64,000 nucleotides of DNA from Diphasiastrum complanatum (GCA_029204225.1 MU832037.1:1-64000), one strand, 5' to 3'; positions 43,505 to 55,262 are shown, counted from the first letter of the stretch. The notes: generated by a model from the letters alone, not told the origin. A program made the numbers and translations.

Positions 43505-44291
43505 TGGAAGTCTTTTTCATAAGTCAAAATCCACTTTTCATTTCTTTTATTGATAGGCATTCAAGAGATGTAAAATTAGAATATAGCGCTTTGTCGAACT
43601 TGGATGTGCACAACCAAGGATACTCTTCTATCAAAAGCATGAGTCTTTTGCAAAGAAACTGTGAAACATATACTTCTATGGAATACCAAATATAGAATGG
43701 TTTGTTTTTGGGAGTGGGAATTAGCCCAAACCAATAAAAAGCTCAAGGCTCCAAATGTAAGTGGCCTACCCAAGTGAGATCCAAGGAGCAGCACATGGAT
43801 GCTCTTGGAATAGGAATAAACTTACTCTAAATGATGTTCAATTTCTTTTGGTGGGCGAAGGCCTTGCCTCAAAGGCTAGGTCGCCTATACCAAGGCAAAG
43901 GTTAGAAGAGAACATCCGACCCCTAAGTTATGCAGGTTCATTTTATTTGCATATTGTATTTCAGAATCAGTGGCCACATGCATATTGTGCCTAAATGTTT
44001 CATGCTTAATCGTGAATACATAGTTGGATATTCAGACGAGGGTCAAGTTTTGATTGACTTTTGAAAAGCTAAAATGCTTGAAAATTATGTTTATGAAAGT
44101 GACTCCAACATTGTAATGCAAGGAATAAACCTAGTTTGCCTAAAAGATATATAGGGTCAACTAAAAGTAAACAGGTGTTAAACACACGCGGCAGACGCAC
44201 AAGCATTTGAGCCAGCAACGACACTTGGCACAAGATACAGCACTCTATTCCTTCCTGTTTCCTCTCTTTTTCTCACATTCATTCGACTCTC

Positions 44292-44300
44292 TATATATAT
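44292..44300 (+). promoter_or_regulatory. TATA box of the right dehydrin
   Basis: TATATATAT lies about 165 bp before the ATG. The upstream region, shared with the left copy, has several TTGAC cores and a CACGCGGCAG stretch. Confidence 0.6.
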
Positions 44301-44461
44301 TCCTTAATGTAGCGCACTTTGATCAGTAAGCAAAGATCCAATTCCATCGACTCTACTTTAGCTTAAATTTTCATCATCTGAGCTCAATAGTGGTTGGGTT
44401 AGAGTTAGCATTTCGTTTGCGGCACAGTTTGGGAGTTGCATCTTGAAATCATAATATAGCA

Positions 44462-45106
44462 ATGTCGAGCGATCAGCAAGATAGGGGGCTCATGGGCATG
44501 TTCGGTCACAAGAAGACCGAGGAGCCTGCAACGAATCTGACAGGCAGGGATCAAGATCAAGAAACTGTAATTCCCTCCGCGGTAGCTTATGATCAGAAGC
44601 CTCAGGCCGGGCAGGGTGGTGTAATGGGAAAGCTTCACAAATGCGGAGGCTCATCCGGCTCTGTAAGTAAACTCTTATATTCCTTCCAAAACCCACAAAT
44701 AAGCGTTTCAAGGATTGCTTCTTTGCTTACTCACCAACTTCTCCCTTCCATTTCTAATTTACTGTTGAAATGATTGGATGTTGTAGATTCTGATTATGCC
44801 TGTCTTTATGTTATGCCACAGTCAAGCAGCAGCGAGGATGAGTCTGGCGTAAAGAAGGAGCGTAAAGCCAAAAAGGGAGGCATGGCGGACAAGATAAAAA
44901 ATATGATACCCGGCCAAAAGAAGGAAGGCGATTGCACAGCCACATGTACAGAAACAACCACAGGAGCTATTGGCGATAATGAATGTGGCGTAAAGAAGGA
45001 GCGTAAAGCTAAAACGGGAGGCATGACGGACAAGATTAAAAATATGTTGCCAGGTAATAAGAAGGAAGATGCAGCTGGTTATACACCAACAAACACAACT
45101 ACATGA
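44462..45106 (+). CDS. Dehydrin (LEA group 2, F-S-K2 type), right copy
   Basis: Exons 44462-44662 and 44822-45106 with a 158-bp intron (GTAAGT donor, GCCACAG acceptor), 161 aa. The exon structure, segments and predicted protein are the same as in the left copy: F-like DRGLMGMFGHK, split Ser tract, and two K-like segments in a duplicated basic unit. Both copies keep full promoter-proximal sequence (TATA and about 780 bp of shared upstream DNA), so both could be transcribed, divergently outward from the spacer. The first-exon frame reads through into the intron for 36 codons before a stop. Function as for the left copy: a disordered stress-protective protein, probably cytosolic or nuclear. Confidence 0.88.
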
Positions 45107-45640
45107 ACTATTAGTGAGAAGAAACATGGGTTCTTGTAACTAATTGGCATAAGTCATGAGGTGCCTATAGAGGAGAGCGAGTGCCATTACGCTTACTTTT
45201 GTTTTAGTGTGTTGTTATTATTTGTATAGTTGGGTTGGCTTGTGTCAGTACGTTAACAGTATATGATGTCTTATCCATATCTGTAATTCGTTACAAGGAA
45301 TATGCTGAGAGCTACCTTTGAAGAATTGTTTTGCATCCTTACCTCTTTGAATGATTCGCCTAGCTGTCGTTCAATAATACGGACTTTTTCAAGGATGAGG
45401 GTGGTTTCTTACGAGACATAAAAAGGATTTGGGTTTATTATAGGACAAAAGAAGGATGGGTGTCTGATGCTGTGGCATCAATATTTCAGAAGCTTTAAAT
45501 TTGCGTTTATGAATGATTCTCTGAAGGAATGAGGCACACACGTAGATTTCAAATTGTACACTTGACTGGGCAAATAGATCTGCAAACTCTTTTGATTATC
45601 TACAATCCCAATTAAATGCGCAACAAACCGATTTAACAGT
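45107..45640 (+). other. 3' flank of the right dehydrin gene
   Basis: Mirror of 36541-37078 with only a few differences (first seen near 45,487 and 45,540-45,560). It probably contains the 3' UTR. No ORF is seen. Confidence 0.6.
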
Positions 45641-47830
45641 TTAATGAGTATCTAATACAATGCTAGAAAGTGGGCGGCAGAAGATAAAAACACAATACTA
45701 GCTAGCAGCACAACCTTAAACAATTCACTCAAAATTACCCATCTACCTATACTGCGATTCAGATCTGTCAGACCACACAAAAACCTTGCACACATACAAG
45801 CTGTCAGCGATGCACTAACACGCTGAAGGATTCAAGCATGTAGCAATTTGCGGAAAAATTGATGACGCACAGCATAGGAGCTGTAAGAAAGAAAAAACAC
45901 ACCCAAGTATGATAAACGAAATCTTATTATGTGTTCGTAGGACACAAAGCATGTAAATATATATAGAGATGGCAATTCATTTTTTCTTCACAATTGTTTC
46001 TAACCAATCTTTTAGTCATTGCATAAATTACTTCTAATGATGATCTTCTAATCTCATTCCTCGATTAAAGATGGCGCATTTCACACTTACTTTTTCCGTC
46101 TATAATACAATTTGTTGTCCAGTTCAGAAATAAATAAATAAATACCAAAGAACTTCATTGATGCTTGTCGATATTTGTTGACAGTGGACACTAAACATTG
46201 TCTCGTGAAAGCTTGTCCGTATGTTCAGGTTAAAGTTAAACACTTTTCGAACGCCCCCTCTTGAGACTCGAACTGAAAACCTTTTAATCAAATGCTAACT
46301 TGGTTCTCAGTTGTTGAAAGCTTGTACTGCCAAGAGGTTTTGTCATCGACGTGTCTATAGCCATCTCCATTGATTTTTCAACACACTCCAGAGTAATTTC
46401 AGGTTTTGCAATCATGTCTCGGACATAATGATGATATATCAGTGGTATGTGTTGTCTTTGAATGAAAGATGGGGTCTTTTGTCAGGATGATTGCACTCAA
46501 GCTGTCCATCTTCATGACTGTTGACTCCACCTGTTGTCTTTGAATGAAAGATGGGGTCTTTTGTCAGGCTGAACGCACTCAAGCTGCCCATCTGCATGAC
46601 AGTTGACTCCAGCTATTGTTGTCCGATTTCCTTGAGAATTATCCTTAACCATGCAATATTTATTTGCATCATTGAAAGTTGCGACATACTGTAATTCCCA
46701 CTAGGACTGTGCAACCAGAGTTTGTTTCTTACATGTCCAGCCAACCATAAATTAACTTGTTTCTTACATGTCCAACCAATAACAACTACTTAGAGTAACA
46801 ACTACTTAGATTAGAAAACAAATGCCTATAAATCAACTTATTGCTTCCCTTCAGCTTGCCCAGCTGGCATCATTTGAGGCTTTCAGTGGAAAATTCATAT
46901 TGTAAGGCATATAAAGCTTCCAATCAAACTCCGATAATTTACGTTATTAACTCCACTTCATATATATTTTACGTTTTTAGATCTATATAAGTCCATATGC
47001 ACAATATCTCTTTTGCACGATTAAATGGCCTCTAATGTTGTTTTTCGAATGCACATGCTAATTTGACATATTCCATATTGGTGTCTCTAATATTTACACC
47101 CATGACCAATTTATTTTGGCACATTCTATGTAGTGCATTCATGTTGAGGTGGCCTATCTTTCTATGCCAGAATTCTTCTTCATTTTAATACTTGAAGCGA
47201 CCATCACATTGTTATTATGACTTGTTATCAACATATGAAACAAGTAACCATATCTTAAAGTTATTGCTATGGCTTGTTTGTTCCAAGATCTTTGATTCTA
47301 TACACATTTGCAACAAAATCCACCTACATACCTATGTTAGTCATTCTAGCCAACAACAGAAGCAAAAACAATTTTTTTAAGATTATTCCACTTTTGTGGC
47401 AAATTAGATTTATGTCACTTGCAATACATCCACACAAAAATCTCTCACATCCAAGTCATTGATGCACGAACACCCTATGGGATCCAAGTATGAAGCAACC
47501 TACTTATCATAGATAAGATTCTTATCTCTATCATAGACAAAAAACATAGAAGCTATAAAAAAATAGAAACACCTACTAGATTCATAACAAGTTTTATCAT
47601 ATATTTGTAGAAAAAACATGTACATATATACAAAGATGGGAGTTTAATATTTTTTCGAACTTGTTTTAAACTAATCTTTTGGTCGTTTCATAAATCACTT
47701 CTAATAATCCTCTAACCTAATTCTATGAGTAAAGGTGATGCATCACTTCACACTTACTACACGCCTTTGTTGAAAAAATTTCTGCAATTCACTATGTAAA
47801 TAACAAAAAACCAAAGAAAAGACTGTTGTC
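45640..47830 (-). pseudogene. Copia relic in and beyond the right arm
   Basis: Mirror of the left-arm relic: LTR with TATATATA box near 45,960, purine tract at about 46,255, RNase H and RT debris, then the pre-integrase block near 47.1 kb. Beyond the arm, 47,570-47,820 resembles 45,930-46,150 and looks like a second, more diverged copy of the same LTR in the same orientation, so this side keeps the other end of the copia. Confidence 0.65.
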
Positions 47831-48840
47831 TCCATAGGTTCTACACACTTGGGTATAGATCTGTAAAAATCGTCACGAATCTTCCTTGTCATCAAACCTC
47901 AAAAGCTGGATCTTGGAAAAATTCCGGACTGTGTGGGACACGAATGGCCTAGGATTGTCCATCGGTGGTAGATCTACGTCAATGGAATCAGATAATATTT
48001 CGATTGGTACATTGACGAATTTCTCTAATTCAGGGAGATCTAGGGTGGATAATCTTCTACCTGATCTCACATGCATACAACAGAATGGAGAATATGAAAG
48101 ATTAGAAAAAATCTAGATTTTTCTCTGATGGCAAGTTATACACACAAGTAATAACAAGCGTGAGTAATAGGATTATAATTCGCCGAGCTGACTACTTACC
48201 CTAAATGATGATCAAAAAGCTCTATGAAAGTGACGAGTAATGAGAAACAATTGGCGAGTTATACAGACGAGTAATGGCTCTGATGGCGAGTAATAAGTTA
48301 ATAACTTGCCGATCTCTCAAAATACAGATCAATATGTGTACAGGCCTCAACTCCGATGGCGAGTAGAGATAATGAACAAAATGAGAAAACACTGATGGCG
48401 AGTTATAAATCCCTGAAGGCGAGTTATAACTGGCGAGTAATAAATTTGACGGGAATAGGAAAAAAATAACGAAAAATTAAAAATGGCGAGCAACAGCTTT
48501 GAGCATGAATAACAATTTGATAACTCATCGATCACCATGAAGATGCCTCTGAGCTTGCTGATCACTCAGCTCTGATGGCGAGTAAAGTTGGCAAAGAAAA
48601 AGTGTAAAAAATGGGTTTGGCGAGTAATAGACTGTAGGGCGAGTAAAGTCTCTGACGGCGAGTTATAATTTATAACTCACCGAGCTCACAGAAAGGTGTC
48701 TGGAGCCTACTTAGCTCTCTGGAGAAGTGGCGAGTAAAGAAGCAAACAAAAAAGTGAAAAAAGACTAGTAGGCGAGTAATAAACTTGTCAAAAATGCAAG
48801 AAAAATCAAGCAAAAGCATACTGAAAATCCATCTAATCAG
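47824..48840 (-). mobile_element. 5' part of a tRNA-Asp-primed gypsy: Gag start and word-rich leader
   Basis: The minus strand from 48076 encodes MHVRSGRRLSTLDLPELEKF and then PMDNPRPFVSHTVRNFSKI, a plant gypsy Gag start, broken off near 47,824. The leader at 48.12-48.80 kb carries GGCGAGT(T/A)AT and its reverse complement about twenty times. A primer site and LTR end follow. The same segment occurs at 63.02-64.00 kb. Confidence 0.8.
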
Positions 48841-48854
48841 TGGCTTAGCACCGT

Positions 48855-48873
48855 CTCTCCGGCAATGACACCA
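48855..48873 (-). other. Degraded tRNA-Asp primer binding site
   Basis: CTCTCCGGCAATGACACCA equals the Athila site at 15322-15340 with changes mostly of the CG-to-TG/CA kind, as expected from decay of methylated cytosines. Confidence 0.75.
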
Positions 48874-48879
48874 AAAACA

Positions 48880-49084
48880 TGTTGGACCCTTTTCATGCCT
48901 CCCTGATTGTCGTGATCAAGAGTGCAAAGTCGGGGTCTGGATCTCCAACCAGGTGAGTCGTCATGTAGTGCGGGCTTCGATCCAATGGGGAGGGGGTTAA
49001 GCTAAGGATCTAGATGGAACCTAATGATAGTAAGTCAAATCTAATCAATGGCAATCAATCTTGGTAGATTTCCTAGAATTTTAT
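48880..49084 (-). mobile_element. LTR (U5 end) of the tRNA-Asp-primed gypsy, partial
   Basis: Starts TGTTGGACCC beside the primer site. Near 48,957-48,995 it holds GTCGTCATGTAGTG and GGGCTTCGATCC, weakly recalling tRNA-Asp. It merges at 49,085 into a different LTR fragment. Confidence 0.5.
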
Positions 49085-49200
49085 TGTGTAGGCATCCCAA
49101 AGGGAGCCGAGAAACACGACTTAGCTTCTCGACTTTCAACTCTTGTTGTTCGAACCCACTTGACATACAAGCAGCCAACTAACGTATATAGATTGACGAA
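49085..49200 (+). repeat. Fragment of the solo-LTR family found at 58.3-59.1 kb
   Basis: TGTAGGCATCCCAAAGGGAG and the next 90 bp match, with changes, the reverse complement of 59,040-59,145, the U3 end of that LTR. Confidence 0.75.
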
Positions 49201-50059
49201 TATTATAATAAAAAACAATCATATAAAGTTAACAAACCTCAACGTCTTCCATGGTTGACCCTCATTATTTCGTCCAAACTTCAACAAATGATTTTTAACA
49301 ATGTGTCTTTCACGCATCTTTTGTCCATCACACTTGACGCATGTGCAGATAGTTTTTCTGCGAAAAACAAAAATCAAGAACATGTCACTTTAGCACAATA
49401 TTCAAGGTCATGTTTAACTTATAGTAACAAAGTCTTTATGAACAAGAAAACATGCATGTTTAATATTTACCCTGTTGACTTGAGTAGTGTCTTCATCGCT
49501 AGACTTATTTGAATGTAATTCATTTCCTTGTGATAAATTACATATATGCACAAGTACAATACACAAATAACATAAGCCTAGTCAATTTGAAAATACGTTG
49601 ATTCTTATCTTTTGATATTTTCTTTTGCATTTGTTGCAGGTTATAAATGCATATCTATCCTTTTTTTTTGTTATCACCAATATGAAAGTCTAACTCTAAT
49701 ATGCATTAAAGTTTTGTAGTTGATTTTCTTATTCTACTTCATTTCAATATAATAGAGTTTATTGCAATGTATTGTATGTTTATGAATGTAGTAATCAACT
49801 CGGGGTCACAATGGTGAGAGCTCGAGAGATTATGTTTCAAATTTTTATGCATTACTAAATCCCGAGCAAAAAGCACAATTGCAAAGTTTTCAAAAAGTAA
49901 TACAATAAGATATTGCAATTCATAATGTAAATTAAATAATGTAAGTATAGAAAGTACCTCATGCTTGTTACTCGATCCAAATGTCGAATGCAATCCAAAA
50001 ATATTGTCTCAAACGCAATCCAAGACTAGCGCCTCTTCAAGAACACCACTCCAAGAATA
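49201..50059. other. AT-rich stretch without recognised features
   Basis: No coding motif, LTR edge or repeat recognised. It may be the interior of the CACTA-like element whose end is at 50,411. Confidence 0.3.
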
Positions 50060-50411
50060 CACCGATAAAAATGCGCGCGCTGTTTTTTACATTTTTTTTC
50101 TTTTACCTAATCAAAGACGTCGGATTCCGACACAAAAACCCGTCGGGCATACGTCGGCGGACATACGTCGGATATTCGTCGGCACCGGTCGGGACCATTT
50201 TTTAGGACGTTCTGTTAACAGACATCGGAATCTGACGTCCTGTTTGGACACTAGATTCCGATGTCCATTTACAAGTTGGATTGACCTTGCGGTCACCCAT
50301 CGGACCATTTTGAGGCATGTTTTGTTTTGTTTTCTATTAACAAACGTCGAATTTTGACGACTTTTTGGGACGTCGGATTCTGACATCCATGTCGGATCCG
50401 CCACTGTAGTG
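50060..50411. mobile_element. CACTA-like terminus with subterminal repeats
   Basis: The plus strand ends in CACTGTAGTG at 50402-50411, a form of the CACTA terminal motif. In the 350 bp before it, the partly palindromic word GACGTCGGATTCCGAC or GTCGGAATCTGACGTC recurs five or more times, as in subterminal transposase sites of CACTA elements. The other end was not found. Confidence 0.45.
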
Positions 50412-50622
50412 GGTTTCTTTCCTTGACTATCCTCAACCCAAGATCTAATCAATCTAGCATCGAGGAGATGAAGTTAGTTGTCACACGTAGATTCGTTCCC
50501 ATGAGAGCAATAGCATAGTTCAAATTTCAGCATGAATGAAAGATTCACATCTAACTCTACCATCCACTAACCCTAAGCATTAACACTACAACCATTAACA
50601 CTAGATCCACAATGAAAATAGC

Positions 50623-50699
<77 letters not shown>

Positions 50700-51034
50700 T
50701 TCTCTCTCATAAAAAGTATAAAAAAATGCAATTCTTATAACAATTAGATCCAACAGTTAGCAAAACACAATAAAAGAGTGAGAGATGGAGGAAAAGTGAT
50801 AAAGAGCAAGGACATTCATAAATCCATTAAACCCAACTTTATTCACTAACTTGACATTTAGGCCCTGCGACATTAAAAGTCTCGCAAAAAAGCCTAAAGT
50901 CCTTTTATTATCTTTCTAATTAATCAAATAACTATGTCATCATCGGGTTGGACTTACACATGTAGGGTGCCAAATCTCTCTCACTTATTAACTAGGTTTA
51001 GGGTTGCCTTAGGATCCGCAAACCCTCCAATAGT
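50412..51034 (-). mobile_element. Probable 3' LTR of a minus-strand gypsy
   Basis: It lies downstream, in sense, of an ORF3 fragment and is preceded by a purine tract on the minus strand (TTGGTGGGGGATAC). Its U3 start TATTGGAGGG resembles the TGTTGGGGG/TGTTGTGGG starts of the Athila-type LTRs, and it carries the same kind of GGTTGGACTTACACATGTAGG phrase. The left border is approximate. Confidence 0.45.
50625..50696. repeat. (CT)n microsatellite, about 70 bp
   Basis: Uninterrupted CT run inside the probable LTR. GA/CT runs recur at the same relative place in other gypsy LTRs of the window. Confidence 0.95.
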
Positions 51035-51134
51035 ATCCCCCACCAAAATTGGTGGCAGTCCCACGACACCTGCAAGATGCAACTACTGTGGGCTTTTATT
51101 TGCTTCATGTTGAATCTTTATTAAAAGATACTGC

Positions 51135-51840
51135 ACCTTCTTTATGAAATCGAGTCAGGCAGTGTTGAAATCTAAATTGTGCGACAAAAAACAACGGTGG
51201 GCTCCGGCGATCCACTTTGAAGTTGTCCAGGATGTGAATCGAGATTCCCAGGAGCCTCCCATCATTGCGACATGGAAATACAATCTAGCCACCGACAGCT
51301 GATCCTTAATGCTCTCTGATGCCATTGGCTTATTCGGATCGAATGCCAAAGGAGGAAGACAATCATCCCTCAAGTTGCCACGGATGCCAATAGAGTCAAA
51401 TCTTTTGCAAAAAGTGTCGATTGCCTCACTATCGGATCGGGAGAGTGTATATACTCCCGTTGGTACCAGTGGAAATCCACTGAAATTTCCCAATCGAAAG
51501 GTTGGTGGATGATTGGCCAGTTCGGCGTATGGATCGTAATTTTGTCCATGGCCAATCCCAAATCCTTCCACTTATTCATGCGCGGCATTGGTACATAGTA
51601 TGGATCTATGCGCAATTGGCGAGGGCTGGCCACATAACTCCTGATTGATTCCGGAGTTTTCTCAAAAACTATAACTTTCCAAGCTAGCTGCTCTCCCAAT
51701 GCGGGTATTTTATCCAATTCTTTATCGATTTCAAAGGTCTTAAACTTGAGGACCCAACCACCACGCGAGGAGGACTCATGAGGATGTTGTGAAGGATTAT
51801 AAAACGACTCCCAAATAGGCTACCAATCTAAGGGAATTCT
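51135..51840 (-). pseudogene. Athila-type ORF3, copy 3 (C-terminal domain)
   Basis: The minus strand encodes GEQLAWKVIVFEKTPESIRSY, SPRQLRIDPYYVPMPRM and NWPIIHQPFDWEISVDFHWY, with LFAKDL and then, in another frame, QLSVARLYFHVAMMGGSWE and RFTSWTTSKWIAGAHRCF. These align block by block with the ORF3 C-terminal domains at 3.4-3.9 kb and 7.1-7.7 kb. One frameshift near 51.5 kb. It lies upstream of a purine tract and LTR, as in the complete element. Upstream (51.84-52.68 kb) no further homology could be recognised. Confidence 0.65.
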
Positions 51841-52689
51841 AATGGAAGTCGGTCTATACCACAATTACAGCTCAAGCTCCATTGGGTATGGAGTCGAAAA
51901 TACAACGTTCATGACCATTGGCACTTTCAATGGCAATCAACTAGGCAAATTCAAATAGTCTACAGGCAATTTTCAGGTAGCCTACGGAACTTTGAAATGG
52001 ACAAGAGATCACGCGTGTAAGCTCTGGCTTTTAAGATATCGATGAGACGTACAAGCATGACTCGTATATAAGCTGAAATTCACTTAACGAGTGAGGTAAG
52101 ACAGGGTTAGATTTTGAATAAGCACCTAATCTTCATCTGAACCGTTTGGATAGGCTTCAAGAATATCTGTTACTAGTGGTAGTATGATCAGTGATTGGAC
52201 CATAAAGATGGTATAAAACTTCACAAGTTTGGAGTCATGCGAATCTCCAAAGCTAAGAGCTGCAACTTTTGTCAAGCACTGTAGGGCCAAACTTCGATAA
52301 GGCACAATCCGAGCAATGATAGACAAGCAAGATAGAAGATACTATAGACTCTACACTCCCCTTCGGATGTAGCAAACAGTCAAACCAACTCCTCTCCTCG
52401 ATTGGGTTATGGAGTCATGGTGAGAAACGCATCCGAGGATCTTGCAATTTATGATTTAGGGTTTGTTAAAGAATGGCAATTCCAAGTCGACACTGCATAT
52501 GGGCAAATGGTAATTGTAGAGTGTGAATAGATGGACTATTATTCATCTCCCATGTAGAAGAAATTGGCAAGCTGTTGTGACTTGCAAATTAAGACAGACC
52601 AATGCTTATGACAATGTTTGAACAAGGTTATAAGACAGCCTGTCTAATTAACAAAGACAGGATTTGATTTCATCTGGCAATCTATAGGC

Positions 52690-53370
52690 AATAAAGGGCC
52701 TTGCTTACAGGCGATGGATAGGAAAGTGAGGTGGTCAATGTGCGGACAGTGCACAAACAGGCAGGGCAAATTGGGCCACTGACAGAACAGGAGAGGCAAC
52801 GGGCCACACAAACCGCAGGCAGGGAACATATGCAAACCCACGGGCAGGCTCGTGGATGGGTAGACAAGGAGCAAAAATCACAAATGAGGAGTGGGCTGCA
52901 AGAAAACAAGAAAATGGGTGCAAGCAAAGGGCACGGCTCACAGCAGGTCCACAGACAGGGGTGATAGTAGGCCCCTGACAGGTTTAGAGCAATGAGAAGG
53001 GTAGCGAAGAATGAGAGAAGCCTCCAGAGAGGTAGGGAACGGTAACCCTTGGGTAGAAGTAGGGATTGAATGCAGATAGGTAAAAGGAAGGGGGCACGGC
53101 CCACGCAGGTAGATAACAGGGTTTTGATCACAGGCAGCGAAGAGGGCCGCAGGGTAGAGAGCACGGATAGAGAAGGTAGTAGATCCGCAGGTAAAGAGCA
53201 AATCAGAGGTAACGATGGACACGCAGGGATAAGAGTGATGGTTGTGGTCAGGTAAGGACTTTTGCATGCAGGTAGCAGGAGAGCGGACATGATCGCTAGC
53301 AGAAGAGTGGGCCGCTAGCTGGGCAACTCGCAGGTAGGAGGGTGTGGCCACAGCAGATCAGTAGGCAAAG
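52690..53370. repeat. GC-richer zone with a repeated CAGGTAG word
   Basis: Variants of GCAGG(T/C)AG occur more than ten times with irregular spacing (for example near 52,758, 52,817, 52,843, 52,943, 53,114, 53,188, 53,228, 53,268 and 53,330). Frames open across this zone show no known motif. It resembles the word-rich untranslated regions of the gypsy elements. Confidence 0.5.
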
Positions 53371-54820
53371 TAAGGCCTCAAACCACCGATTTCCACAAGA
53401 ATGGAACACTTCTGCAAATCAACGTCTGGCTGGCAATAGTTATCTTACACATACCCACGTTTTCTTAGGGATTCACTATTGTGTTATCCTCCTACGTTTT
53501 TTATCTCTTATAGATCAAGAGCTACTCTTTCTCAAGGAGAACTGGAATGAACAAGACACTTTGCAATGGAATAGGCTTATGATATCTAGGTGACCAACAA
53601 TGGAAAATCTTTCATATGGGCTTAAAGCAATGATTTGTAGTTCATTAATCTGTCTCATAGATCAATGACCTTCAAGAAGTATAAAAACAACATTCTGACA
53701 TGAAACAGGACACTCTCAAGACAACAATCCTTGACCAGAGCACAATGACAACTAATTCTTTAATCCTATAAACTCAGCCACAGTCTCTCATAAACACAAA
53801 TGCAAGGGAATGAGCAATCTTAAGAGCAGTATAATATCAATCTTCACTTTCATATCTCTATAAAAGGAACAACACAATCCAACACTTCAAAACATGCAAT
53901 AACAATGTTAGAGATATTGATCTGGCTTTCAAACTCTCACAATCTACAACCAAATGTTAGAGATGGCAGAAAAACAATTCACAAATCCACAAACGGTGGT
54001 AACACAATGCTAATGATTCAAATTCAATAGCAATGAAGCAAAAGCAGTTTGCAACAAAGACCAAATATAGAAGTTAGAGTGGAAGGCACCAGGCAGATCA
54101 GCCTCTTCTCCTTTCCTCCTCCTTGACTTTATGGAATCAAACAACAGGATGAGGGTAGAGGAGATGAGATACAACAAATAGACAGGGTCTGAAGTGGGAG
54201 GCACCAAGCACAATGCTTCTACTCCTTCCCTCCTTCTCCACAAGCTCTCCCTGTGTCTCTCTCTCTTTCTCTCTCTCTCTCTCTCCAAGAAGATGAATGA
54301 ATATGCTACGTAGAGGCTGGCCCTCTCTAATGCTAGGGAAGGCTCGGCCCAAAGAGGTGCACTTTTTCATGAATGGGCACCAATAGGGGTTTAGCAGTTG
54401 GGCCCAAACTTAAGGGCAAAGCCCCAAATTTGGTTTTAAATCACTAAAGTGGCCTATGGTAAATAAAGCTTAATTGGATTTCAAGATGAACTAGCACCTC
54501 CTAGCCTCGACAAACCCGGGAACTAGGGGCATAGGCCTCTTAAATAGATTTAAGTCCAGCGTAAACCAGTAAATAAATAGAGTTTCAATAAAAGTACAAC
54601 CGGCCATAATGGGCCATTTACACGTCAGTTTGAAGCAGTTCCGCATTGGCGTAATAGCGCGTGGCGATGATTTTTTGTCAAAAATAACTTGAAAAAGAGG
54701 TCTTTTTCCCCACAAACATGTCGTGTTAAAAAGCTCTGGATCTGGTCCTCGATGCTGATTGGTCTTCTGAATAATGGTGTGGTCCTTGATGAAGATGGAC
54801 CTAGTTGCATTGCCTATGTG
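53371..54820. other. LTR-like sequence with a CT microsatellite
   Basis: Holds a (CT)n run at about 54,256-54,284 and U3-like phrases similar in style to the gypsy LTRs (GGGCACCAATAGGGG, TTGGGCCCAAACTT). No TG/CA borders, primer site or second copy found. Confidence 0.3.
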
Positions 54821-54829
54821 TGAAATCTT

Positions 54830-55020
54830 TTAAAATGAGTCAAATTCCTAAAAAAGAGTAATCAATTTTCAATTTTTCAATTTTTGTCCAAAAACATGGC
54901 TCTTCATTGGCATTTTTTCAAAAATCACAAAAGATTCTTACAAAAAATATGCATTTTGACCAAATAAAATCAACACACTATGTCCAAAAAAATCAAAATT
55001 AAAAAAAAATAAAAAATGAC
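54830..55020. repeat. AT-rich inverted repeat, left copy
   Basis: Reverse complement of 60,000-60,210 with clear similarity throughout, for example the shared phrases ATGCATTTTGACCAAATAAA and AAAATCACAAAAGATT. The pair brackets the scrambled gypsy at 55.1-59.8 kb. Confidence 0.8.
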
Positions 55021-55134
55021 CACGTGAACAAATACACAAACATTTATGGTGTTTTAACTATTAAAATTGACATTCATGAAAATAACTCGCAGAATATATT
55101 TGAAGCTAGTTATGCTAAACTCAATAATAAGTAG

Positions 55135-55262
55135 TCAACAACAGTCCTGGGATATCTCATGACTGATATCACACTCCATCAGGTACAAAATGGGCCCAGA
55201 CTTCAACAAAACTTGCAAGTTGCAGACAAAGCATGGGACATTCCTATAGGGTCCAAAAAGTA
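55135..55262 (+). pseudogene. ORF3 copy 4, plus-strand piece
   Basis: Encodes LGYLMTDITLHQVQNGPRLQ and VADKAWDIPI, nearly the same as at 1.22-1.33 kb. The next part of the same ORF lies on the opposite strand from 55,263, so a small inversion happened here. Confidence 0.7.

Larger units (their letters stand above)
43505..47370. repeat. Right arm of the dehydrin inverted duplication
   Basis: Reverse complement of 34640-38680. It begins abruptly within a copia RT frame. One mismatch lies 15 bp in, then about 2 kb is almost perfect, then divergence increases through the copia relic to the outer end, where the similarity stops near 47,370. Confidence 0.92.

Noticed and set aside
48110-48810. Spacer-repeat array of bacterial type
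   Set aside because: The word occurs on both strands with irregular spacing inside a gypsy leader; no associated genes.
52682-53351. Cys/Pro-rich minus-strand ORFs of 137-202 codons
   Set aside because: Two overlapping frames are open over the same repeat-word zone, with low-complexity composition and no motif.
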